DNA from: DASQUK01 sp046726215
Lineage (GTDB): Bacteria; Actinomycetota; Acidimicrobiia; Acidimicrobiales; VFJN01
Length of the DNA stretch: 64,000 bases
Reading direction: 5' to 3'
Assembly (NCBI GenBank): GCA_046726215.1
Contig: JBKPAA010000039.1
Location: forward strand, 1-64,000
The notes under the pieces are model-generated. The model worked only from the letters and a program-made list of their open reading frames with translations, did not search any database and was not told where the DNA came from. The position numbers and the translations under genes are program-made. This document shows positions 52,317 through 60,064 of the stretch, in pieces. The first letter of the stretch is position 1, and each line of letters begins with the position of its first letter.

Positions 52317-53080
52317 ACAAAAGTGCTGGTAGATGTGGGTTTCCGAGCGCCGATGGCCTTGCGGAGTCGCGAGGGCTGGACCACTAGACTGCCGCTAGAC
52401 AGCTCGCCGACGGCTCGATGGTGTCGCAGACTGGCGGTCGCAGGACCGAGCGGATCGTCGCGTGGGGCGCTAACAGCGCGCTGTCCGCGCTAGCGGGCGA
52501 CACCGTCCGGTGGTTGAGATCGCTGATCCAAGCCGCCAGCCCGGGTCGCACACGTGAGCTGCCGCTTCGTGCGCCTGTGGATCGCTCGACGGAGGAGATG
52601 GTGAGCCGCTGCGCGGAGTAGCCCATCAAACACAGATGCGTTCGGTGCGCACCCTCGACAGCCGGGGGCCGGCCGTTTTGTCGCGGCGTTCTGTGTTCGG
52701 AAAACAGGCCCGAGATGGCTCGTCCTCGAGCAGCTGGGCAGGGCTTCGGCATCCGGCTTGTTTGCGTCATCGACCAAGCCCGGAGACCAGCCGGTGATAT
52801 CAGCCGCTGCAGTCGCAGTCGCACGGAGGCCTTCCGTACTTCGATAAGAGGTTTGCGTAGATTGTGCTGCTGGAAATGGTCAGCGCGGTTTCGGGGCCCG
52901 GATTTCGGCATTGACGGGAAAGAATGGGCGTCACTACGCTCGGCGGCGTCGCCTTCGCGGGGATGTCTTCATGCGCATCTCATCACGCGACATTCCGGAG
53001 TCGGTCAGCAATGCCTTGGCCAGACCACGCGCGGTGACGCCAACTGCCGTGATTCACCGGTCTTCCAAGGAGGTCGAGTC
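52317..53080. other. Gene-free stretch between attachment site 2 and GH3
   Basis: About 760 bp with no frame that resembles a protein; the 175-aa leftward frame at 52384-52911 has no recognisable features. AT content rises towards the GH3 gene. It should contain the GH3 promoter, but no clear operator palindrome was seen. Confidence 0.5.
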
Positions 53081-55540
53081 ATGTCCGATTGGCATCTCAG
53101 AGAGCGTGAGCGCGGGCGAAGGAAGGTAGTAGTCGCCGTTGCTGTCGTGATCTCGATGGTGGGAGGGCTGTCTGCCTTCGCGAGCCAGGGTGGCGCCGAC
53201 ACGGGTCAGGCGCCGTGGCTTGATTCGCACAAGCCTATTTCGGCCCGGGTCAATGCACTGCTCGGGGCGATGACGCTGGAAGAAAAGGTTGGCCAAATGG
53301 ACCAACAGTTGGTCACCACGCTGACCGATCCCGATGGTTCGAGGTGTGGCGACAACGGGTTCAATATGCCCAACCCAACGTGTATGGAGAAGATCCTGAT
53401 TGACCAGAACACTGGGTCGGTCCTGGCGGGCGGCACCAACAATCCGATCGATACGACCGGCGGCGGTGGCGTTGGTAATACCGGTTTCGACTGGGCCAAT
53501 GAATACAACATGATCCAGAAGTACGCCATTGAGAATTCACGGCTTCATGTGCCACTGCTTTTCGGTGTTGACGCGGTACACGGCTTCGGACATCCGTGGC
53601 AGGCCCCCCTGTATCCGCACTCGATCGGTATGGGCGCTACCTGGGATCCGTCAGCCGCTGAAGCCGGCGGCGCGGCGACCGCGGATGCGCTGCGGGCGAC
53701 CGGCTGGGTGTGGAACTTCGCGCCCGTCCAGGACCTCTCTCGCGACAATCGGTGGGGCAGGACGTACGAGACGTGGGCGGAGGAGCCGGCGCTGTCGGCG
53801 GCCATGGGTGCCGCCAATGTGCGCGGACTGCAGGCAGCCGGCCCGGCGAATTCCCTCGATGTGGCGGCGACCGTCAAGCATTTCGCCGGATACTCGCAGT
53901 CGATCAATGGTCACGACCGCAATGAGGCGTTGTTGCCGCTGAATTACCTGCAGAGCATGATCCTTCCGTCGTATGCTGGCGGGATCGACGCCGGGGCGGG
54001 AACCGTCATGGTCAACTCCGGGTCGATCAATCGTGTTCCAGCAACCGCATCGCACTACCTACTGACCGACGTGTTGCGCAATCAAATGGGATTCCGCGGT
54101 GTCGTGATCAGCGACTACCAGGACGTCCCGGCGCTGCAAACCGCGTACCACATAGCACCGGATCTGGACGGGGCTATCGCCAAGGCCGTCAATGCAGGCG
54201 TCGATATGAGCATGCAGGTATTCGGCGCCGATCAGTGGCAGGCCGCCATACTTCGGGATGTCGCGTCCGGGGCTATCTCGAAGGCGCGCATCAACGAGGC
54301 GGTGCGCCGGATCCTCACCCTCAAGTTCGAGCTCGGTCTGTTCGAGCAGCCGTGCGTCCGCAACCCCGACATCCCGTGTGTCAACGCCGCAGCAGCGAAC
54401 GCGGCGGTTACCGCCGGACGCGATTCCACGCTCGACGCCGCTCGCGAGTCCATCACCTTGCTCCGGAACCAGGACCAGGCGCTGCCACTCTCTCCGACCG
54501 ACAAGATCGTGGTCACGGGCCCGAGCGCGGACTCGATGACCAACCAGCTCGGCGGTTGGAGCGTCAGCTGGCAAGGCGTATTCGGTGCGGGCCACGTCTG
54601 CTGCATGGGGCCGGCCAATCAGATCCCGCCGGGCACCACGGTCCTGAAGGGGATTCAGGCTGCGGACCCGAATGCCGTGTACGCGCCCGATCAGGCGAGC
54701 GCCGTGGCGCAAGCGCCCTCGGCAAGTGCCATCGTCGCGGTGGTCGGGGAGAAGGCCTACGCCGAAGGACTCGGAGACGACCCGGCACCCCAGCTGCCAC
54801 CCGATCAGAAGGCTCTGATCACCGCCCTCGAGGCGACCGGCAAACCCGTGATCGTCGTCGTGATCGCTGGTCGTCCGGTTGGTCTCGGACCCGCCGAGAA
54901 TGCCGACGGCGTCATCATGGCCTACCAAGGCAGCACCGAAGCCGGCCAGGCCGTCGCCGACGTGATCTTCGGCAACGTCAATCCGAGCGGCAAGCTCCCG
55001 GTCAGCTGGCCATCCGACGCGGCCACGGTTGGCGGGGACTTCGACGGCACAGCGCCCTCTCCACTAGGTGACCAGCCGAAGTTCTTCGACCAGCTGCCCG
55101 GCACCGGTTTTGGGCAGGGCCATGCCTACAACCCGCTCTACCCGTTCGGGTTCGGCCTGTCCTACACCACCTTCGCCACGAGCGATCTGACGGTCACGCC
55201 CGACGTGCCCACGGACGGCACGGCGACTGCGACATTCACCGTGAGCAACACCGGAACTCGTTCCGGAACCGACGTCGTTCCGGTCTACGTAAGCCAGCCG
55301 GTCAGCAGCGTGGTCGTACCGCCCCAGCGGCTCGTCGGCTTTACCCGCGTGACGTTAGATGCTGGGCAGTCGAAGGCGGTTACCGTTCCCTTCCCGGTCT
55401 CCGCGCTCGCTGAGACTCAGGGCGACATCAACGCGGACGGACCACCGACCGTGGAACCCGGCTCCTACGTCGTCCAGTTGAACAAGAACAACACGACGCC
55501 GTACGACGTGGCGGCGTCGGCGCCGTTCACCATCCACTGA
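53081..55540 (+). CDS. Secreted GH3 beta-glucosidase-type glycosidase
   Basis: 819 aa; ATG with a perfect AAGGAGG 7 nt upstream. Signal peptide (VVVAVAVVISMVGGLSAFAS). GH3 N-terminal barrel: MTLEEKVGQMDQQLVTTLTD, VPLLFGVDAVHGFGHPWQAP, VKHFAGYSQSINGHDRNEA, with the nucleophile Asp345 in GVVISDYQDV. Then the C-terminal alpha/beta domain (ARESITLLRNQDQALPLSP; GEKAYAEGLGDD, which may hold the acid/base Glu) and an FnIII-like end (YPFGFGLSYTTF onward). It removes terminal beta-glucose outside the cell and would feed the sugar importer. The 5' half uses more A/T-ending codons than its neighbours, a sign of transfer. Confidence 0.93.
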   Translation: MSDWHLRERERGRRKVVVAVAVVISMVGGLSAFASQGGADTGQAPWLDSHKPISARVNALLGAMTLEEKVGQMDQQLVTTLTDPDGSRCGDNGFNMPNPTCMEKILIDQNTGSVLAGGTNNPIDTTGGGGVGNTGFDWANEYNMIQKYAIENSRLHVPLLFGVDAVHGFGHPWQAPLYPHSIGMGATWDPSAAEAGGAATADALRATGWVWNFAPVQDLSRDNRWGRTYETWAEEPALSAAMGAANVRGLQAAGPANSLDVAATVKHFAGYSQSINGHDRNEALLPLNYLQSMILPSYAGGIDAGAGTVMVNSGSINRVPATASHYLLTDVLRNQMGFRGVVISDYQDVPALQTAYHIAPDLDGAIAKAVNAGVDMSMQVFGADQWQAAILRDVASGAISKARINEAVRRILTLKFELGLFEQPCVRNPDIPCVNAAAANAAVTAGRDSTLDAARESITLLRNQDQALPLSPTDKIVVTGPSADSMTNQLGGWSVSWQGVFGAGHVCCMGPANQIPPGTTVLKGIQAADPNAVYAPDQASAVAQAPSASAIVAVVGEKAYAEGLGDDPAPQLPPDQKALITALEATGKPVIVVVIAGRPVGLGPAENADGVIMAYQGSTEAGQAVADVIFGNVNPSGKLPVSWPSDAATVGGDFDGTAPSPLGDQPKFFDQLPGTGFGQGHAYNPLYPFGFGLSYTTFATSDLTVTPDVPTDGTATATFTVSNTGTRSGTDVVPVYVSQPVSSVVVPPQRLVGFTRVTLDAGQSKAVTVPFPVSALAETQGDINADGPPTVEPGSYVVQLNKNNTTPYDVAASAPFTIH

Positions 55541-55547
55541 CCCACCA

Positions 55548-55591
55548 GGGTGGGAGTCGCCGCGTCAACCCTTGCGCGGCGACTCCCACCC
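55548..55591 (+). terminator. GH3 terminator hairpin
   Basis: A perfect 17-bp stem (55548-55564 with 55575-55591) with a 10-nt loop begins 8 bp after the GH3 stop. No U-tract, as is common at this GC content. It may serve both directions, since a leftward remnant ends nearby. Confidence 0.75.
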
Positions 55592-55597
55592 ACTTGG

Positions 55598-55785
55598 CTA
55601 CTCGATGCGGCGGCGACCGGATGTCGGCACCGCCCCGATGCTCGAACTCGGCGCTGGCACCCCTAGCGCGCGGTCCAAGCCACCGTCCACCGTGATCGTG
55701 GTACCCGTGATCAGGGATGCCGCGGCGAAGGCGAGGAACACGACCGCGCCGGTAAAGGGCGCTTCGGATCCCAGCGGGGTCTGAG
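55598..55785 (-). pseudogene. Short-chain dehydrogenase C-terminal remnant
   Basis: Read leftward, this gives FTGAVVFLAFAAASLITGTT followed by ITVDGGLDRAL, the C-terminal strand-and-tail motif of SDR enzymes (...SYITGTTLTVDGG...). No N-terminal Rossmann or YxxxK motif precedes it, so only the last 55 or so codons remain. The rest of the gap to 55929 shows nothing else. Confidence 0.7.
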
Positions 55786-55929
55786 TGGACGGCAGGGCGC
55801 ACCGGACACCGCACAGTGGCTCTGAGAATCGGAGGGTTCTGATCTGACCCTTTCGCCCCGGGCCTGTGATCGGGCACAGGTCACGGTGGCGGCCGGCCGG
55901 CCACGGTCGTTGCGAGGACAGGAGGACAG

Positions 55930-56328
55930 ATGGGCATCGTTAAGCGCGCGCTTGTGGTGACGACCGGTGCGGTAGGTGGGCTCGTCCTGATGGCGGGACC
56001 AGCGTTGGCAGACAATTGCACCAACGCCAGCAAGAAGTACGCGGACTCGGGGGCGCAGATCGTGTTCGGCGCCAACGACGAGGTGCTGTTCATCAGCCGG
56101 GGGCTCGAGAACCGGATCGCCCAGGGCATCGTCGACTTCGAGTCCGGTGAGGGGTTCCACGGGCTCATCGCGTTCGACGTGGACGGCGACGGCGTGGCCG
56201 ACTTCAGCACATGGATCGGCGTAGGCCCCGACGGCCACGAGATACCGATCGAGGCACAGTTCCGGGGCCCGGCATGCCGCGGCATCACCAACCTCGGCAT
56301 CTACTTCGAGCAGTGCGTGGGCGCTTGA
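55930..56328 (+). CDS. Small secreted protein, unknown
   Basis: 132 aa, ATG with an AGGAGG-type site (ACAGGAGGACAG). Signal peptide ends at PALADN (about 28). The mature part is about 105 aa, acidic, with Cys30 and two more Cys near the C-terminus (PACRGITNLGIYFEQCVGA), possibly disulfide-bonded. It contains DVDGDGVADFSTWIGVGPDG, reminiscent of a Ca2+-binding EF/FG-GAP-like loop. No family recognised. Stands alone in the second cassette. Confidence 0.7.
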   Translation: MGIVKRALVVTTGAVGGLVLMAGPALADNCTNASKKYADSGAQIVFGANDEVLFISRGLENRIAQGIVDFESGEGFHGLIAFDVDGDGVADFSTWIGVGPDGHEIPIEAQFRGPACRGITNLGIYFEQCVGA

Positions 56329-56560
56329 CCGGGTGACCGGGAGCGGGGGCCAGCGGGGACTACCGCGTTGGCCTCCCGATCGGCCCCTGTGCGCATCAGC
56401 GAACTCCTAACGCCTCGCTCATTTCCGAAGCTCCGCATCACCACCGATCGTTCGGGCAACCGCGCCCAGATCTGCCCTTCCGCGGCGTCCCACCAAACGG
56501 GTCTCGCCGTGATTCAGGCGCCCGACTGTGTGTCGCCCAGCCCAAGTACGGTCGTGGCTG

Positions 56561-56917
56561 ATGGCGAAGGAGAAGGGACCCACGGCCGAGGACCGGGCCA
56601 CGGCGATCGGGGTGGCGCTGGCGGGTATCGCCGGCGGTGTGGAGCTCGGCGAGATCGCCGCACGCCTCGCGCCGCTGCACCCCAAGAACAACACGTTCCC
56701 CGGTGAGGTCCTGCTGGGGCTGGCGGCCGACGCCATCGAGGAAGGCGGTGCGAGCCGGGAGCAGCCCCTCGAGTTCGAATGCATTCGCAGGCGCCACCTT
56801 CCCGAAGACCGGGCCCACACGAGGGCCCAGCACCACAAGGCCGAGTACGCGCTGCGGGCGGCGGCGATGGTCCGGGCCGGGGTCGATCCCGGGGTGCTCG
56901 ACGAGGTGAGCTGGTGA
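56561..56917 (+). CDS. Unknown 118-aa cytoplasmic protein
   Basis: 118 aa from MAKEKGPTAEDRATAIGVAL. Predicted all-helical: GVELGEIAARLAPLHPKNNT, GEVLLGLAADAIEEGGASRE, HHKAEYALRAAAMVRAGVDP. No membrane segment or known motif. Upstream context offers no operon partner. The codon pattern supports a real gene; function unknown. Confidence 0.55.
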   Translation: MAKEKGPTAEDRATAIGVALAGIAGGVELGEIAARLAPLHPKNNTFPGEVLLGLAADAIEEGGASREQPLEFECIRRRHLPEDRAHTRAQHHKAEYALRAAAMVRAGVDPGVLDEVSW

Positions 56918-57283
56918 CGCACGGATGACCTGTGGTTCTGGGCGCTCCAAGCGCTCGTGACCTACGTACGGGCGGCAGGCGAACACAGTGCCGAGCCCGT
57001 TGCCGCTATCTGCGGACGGGTCGCGAGCCGCCACGGCATCCAGCTCGCGGCGGCGACCTGACCCGGCGCGCCAGAACGCGCGGCTGGAACGCGCACAGAA
57101 CATCGGACTCCACGCGGAGACCCGCACACGGAACCGGCGTTCTGGGCGCGGTGAGCGCCACCCGGGGCGACGTCGTTATGTCGCAGCGAACGGGGCAACA
57201 AGTGGCGAACCGGCCTGCGGGTAACAGCTGCCGCCGTAGGTCGGCTCGCCAACGCCGACGGTGAGTCGGGAGCCCGATGCTCC
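56918..57283. other. Gene-free stretch
   Basis: About 370 bp in which I see no plausible gene or element. It separates the 118-aa gene from the convergent RibD-type reductase gene. Confidence 0.5.
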
Positions 57284-57925
57284 TCAGGTGTCGGGGAGGC
57301 CGAAGCCCTCCTCCATTTGGAACTCGCCGTAGGTCGGCGTTCCGGCGGGCTGGTAGGTGGCCAGCACTGTGCCCTTGCCCGTGGGCCGGCTGTCGACCAG
57401 CCGCAGCGCGGTTGGTGCGGCGCCGGGTTCGAACAGCCGCTTGCCGGTGCCGAGCACTACGGGTTCGATGAACAGCCGGTACTCGTCGATGAGCCGGTGG
57501 GTGTGCAGGGTCTGGGCCAGCCCGGCGCTGCCGTGGACCTGGACCTCGCCTGCGTACTGCTCCTTGAGCTTGGCCACCTCGCCCGGGATGTCGCCGCGGA
57601 TGATCGTGGTGGGCCCCCAGTCGGCTTTCTGCAGTGTTGTCGAGACGACGTACTTGGGCAGGGTGTTGAGCCTCGACGCCACCGGGTCGTCCTTGTCGGG
57701 GAAGTTGGGCCAGCTGGCGGCGAAGATCTCGTAGGTTCGCCGCCCGAGGAGGATGGCCTCGGCCTTGGCGAACGCATCGTTGATCACATCGCCCATGTCC
57801 TCGCTGAAGTAGGGAAAGCTCCAGCCGCCGTGTTCGAACCCGCCGTCGCGGTCCTCGTCGGGGCCGCCGGGTGCCTGCATGACCCCGTCGAGGGTCATGA
57901 AGGTTGCGATGGTGAGGGTGCCCAT
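57284..57925 (-). CDS. RibD C-terminal/DHFR-family reductase
   Basis: 213 aa, ATG with AGGAGC 6 nt upstream. It starts MGTLTIATFMTLDGVMQAPG and has ILLGRRTYEIFAASWP, VQVHGSAGLAQTLHTHRLID and EYRLFIEPVVLGTGKRLF, the stand-alone RibD_C (YwjB/YyaP-like) pattern. These NADPH-binding proteins are related to dihydrofolate reductase; most have no assigned substrate. Common single-gene cargo. Monocistronic. Confidence 0.88.
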   Translation of the reverse strand: MGTLTIATFMTLDGVMQAPGGPDEDRDGGFEHGGWSFPYFSEDMGDVINDAFAKAEAILLGRRTYEIFAASWPNFPDKDDPVASRLNTLPKYVVSTTLQKADWGPTTIIRGDIPGEVAKLKEQYAGEVQVHGSAGLAQTLHTHRLIDEYRLFIEPVVLGTGKRLFEPGAAPTALRLVDSRPTGKGTVLATYQPAGTPTYGEFQMEEGFGLPDT

Positions 57926-58477
57926 GTGCTTGCTCCTGACCTGAGCCGTCGGTGGTGGTCACCGGGTAGGACTGCCGCGGCTGACGCAACTCATCGGCAA
58001 GGGGACCGGGACGCTAGCTGCACCGGAAGGACCACCGGGGCGAGAGACTGGCATCGGAGATCGGGAAGGATCGGGATGGGCGGCCGGTGGGAGGGTCGGA
58101 CCCTCCGCCTGCTCGGCCCGACGGAGGGTCGTCACTCGCGGATGATGCGCGGTCGGAGGGCTTTGACGCTGCGATCTGGCATGGCGGACCCGGTCCGGGA
58201 TCTATCGCGATCCTCGATGTTCTGATTGAGTATGTGAGTAGGTCTGCATCGTCGTTGGTGCCGCTGTTCCGGTCCGAGCAGCAGCTGCGACGGCTGACGG
58301 TGTTGTGAGCTCCACGGCTGCGGCCTCACCGTCGATGACCGCCGAAGCCAGGATCTGGACCTTACGCAGGACCCAAACTCCGGCGACACCGGCGGACGGG
58401 AGCGCACGGAGCGGACGGGGCGGCGGAACCAGTGCAGGTCAGCGGACCCAGACGCACGCCGAGGATTGCCGCACGGC
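57926..58477. other. Mostly non-coding stretch before attachment site 3
   Basis: No intact gene. It contains the possible regulator remnant at 58234-58308 and is otherwise featureless by eye. Confidence 0.5.
58234..58308 (+). pseudogene. Possible winged-helix regulator N-terminal remnant
   Basis: A GTG-started 24-codon frame reads SASSLVPLFRSEQQLRRLTV before a stop. The PLFRSE-x-Q-x-RLL pattern opens many small winged-helix regulators and HTH-nucleotidyltransferases. The rest of the domain is missing. Tentative. Confidence 0.3.
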
Positions 58478-58522
58478 GCCTCCTAAGCGGTAGGCCGCAG
58501 GTTCGAGTCCTGCCGGGGGCAC
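58478..58522 (+). other. Partial tRNA-Arg 3' copy, attachment site 3
   Basis: 43 of 45 bases identical to 45669-45713, including the anticodon loop CTCCTAA and the acceptor 3' strand. T-stem pair 49-65 is G-C here and A-T in the functional tRNA. The 5' half of the tRNA is absent, so it is not a gene. A recombinase gene begins 261 bp further on. Confidence 0.88.
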
Positions 58523-58564
58523 GGCAAAGGTGCTGGTGGATGGTTTCCCGAGCCTGGCCACCCG

Positions 58565-58633
58565 AGGTGTACCGGTGTGCTTGCGAGCGGCATCCAGGTG
58601 CAGTACACCTCTTGGTACACCCGCCGGTATACC
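58565..58633. repeat. Clustered GGTGTACC/GGTACACC motifs beside attachment site 3
   Basis: AGGTGTACC (58565-58573), AGTACACCT (58602-58610), GGTACACC (58614-58621) and GGTATACC (58626-58633) form inverted and direct repeats between the tRNA copy and the recombinase gene. They could be arm-type integrase sites or an operator. A related motif occurs near attachment site 2. Confidence 0.5.
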
Positions 58634-58782
58634 TTCGTCTCTGGTCCAGGCGGGTGGCTCGCTCCGGGGCGTTGGTCGTCGACATCGTTCCGGAACCTCA
58701 CGGTTGTTCGTGGGCCTAGTGCGCCGACGGACACGAGACGAGGGACGCGGATGGCCACCCTCAGGGATCGGTCGAGGCCAAG

Positions 58783-59823
58783 GTGGATCGCTCGGGCGAG
58801 CACCACCTGTGGACGGGCTCGAAGAAGGCTGACGGCACCGGCAAGTTGAAGGTCGACGGCAAGGCTGTCACGGCGCAGCGCATCGCCTGGGAACTTGTGC
58901 ACGGCCAACTGCCACCAGGAACTGACGTGCTGGCGTGTCCGGAGGACAGAGCGTGCGTGCGGATCGAGCATCTCTCTCTTTGGCGATCGCCGAGTGGGCG
59001 TCGTGGCGGGCCCAGGCGTGGCCGGTCGCGAGGGGGCGGCTCGAAGGTCGAGGTCCGGCCTGGTGTGTGGAAGCTGAGCGTCAGCGCGGGTCGCTTTGAC
59101 GATGGATCGGTGCGCCGGGTGCACCGCACCGTGGGGGCGGGCACCGCGGCCGAGTCGGCGCGGTTGCTGGCCGAGTTCGTCACCGAGGTACACAACTCGC
59201 CGTTGCCGGACAAGAAGACCGACCGCGACATCACCATTGACGAGGCGATCGAACGGTTCTTGACCGAATACCTCTTGAGGGAGAAGGGTCGTGATCTCCG
59301 CACGGTCCTGAACTACCGAGGCGTGCACGCCAAGTGGTTCTCGCACGAGATCGGCAGTCGACGTGTAGCCGATGTTGACGAGGCGGCGATCGACCGGAAC
59401 TTCGGGCGGATGCGCGCGGCCGGCTTGAGCGCGTCCCGGTTGCACGACGCCCGCAATCTGTACCTGCCGTTCTTCCGCTGGGCGAAGCGCCGCGGGATCA
59501 TCCGCCGCAGTCCCATGGCCGACTTCGAGCTGCCGACCAGCAGCCATGTCGCCACCGAGCACACGCCGGCCGAGGTCGATCAGCTTTGCATGTACCTGCA
59601 GGCCGCGCTCGAAGTGGTCCCGGACGCGGCGCCGGCTCTGGTGCTCGGTGCCGTCACGGGCATGCGTCGTGGTGAGCTGGTGGGCTTGCGGAGGTCACGT
59701 TTGTTTCCGAACCAGAGCAAGATCACGGTCGACACCGCGAGCGACAACCGCCGGATCAAGACCACGAAGACGCGCAAGGCCCCTCCGAGAACTACCCACC
59801 CTGGATGGGCGCCGGTCAGGTAA
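58783..59823 (+). pseudogene. Truncated tyrosine recombinase with degenerate HNH-like N-terminus
   Basis: 346 codons from a GTG. Residues about 1-70 (GKLKVDGKAVTAQRIAWELV, then HGQLPPGTDVLACPEDRACV, then RIEHLSLW) follow the small HNH-nuclease pattern, but most catalytic His positions are changed. A core-binding SAM-like domain follows (ITIDEAIERFLTEYL; VLNYRGVHAKWFSHEIGSRR). The catalytic domain begins with the box I Arg in LGAVTGMRRGELVGLR. The frame then ends: HxxR and the Tyr nucleophile are missing, so it cannot be a working recombinase as read. It lies directly after attachment site 3. Confidence 0.75.
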
Positions 59824-60064
59824 GGGCCCGCTCGACCCGCCACCGCAACCGCGCCGGGATGCACGCGGCCGGCGGGGTGGGCGCTGGTCGCCGGGTAGCC
59901 GGTTCGGTCCCGTCACAGCACAATCGCCAACCGGGAGCCGCCGAGTTCGCGGTGCACTCGAACAGTGCCAGCCCGCCTCGGCTCCGAGCCTATAGATCAG
60001 CACAGATTGCTCAATCTGCGGTCAGGTAGCCGGCCGCCCCGCAGCAGCCACCAGGGCAGCTCGC
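59824..60064. other. Remnant stretch after recombinase
   Basis: About 240 bp with no recognisable end of the recombinase catalytic domain in any frame, so the loss looks like a deletion or replacement rather than one frameshift. No other feature seen. Confidence 0.45.

Noticed and set aside
52123..52332. Small frame ending RPQVRVLPGAP
   Set aside because: That peptide is the translation of a tRNA 3' half (attachment site 2), a familiar false gene.
52384..52911. Leftward 175-aa frame in the gap before GH3
   Set aside because: No start context, no recognisable motif, and composition like a random frame; checked as a possible transposase remnant without support.
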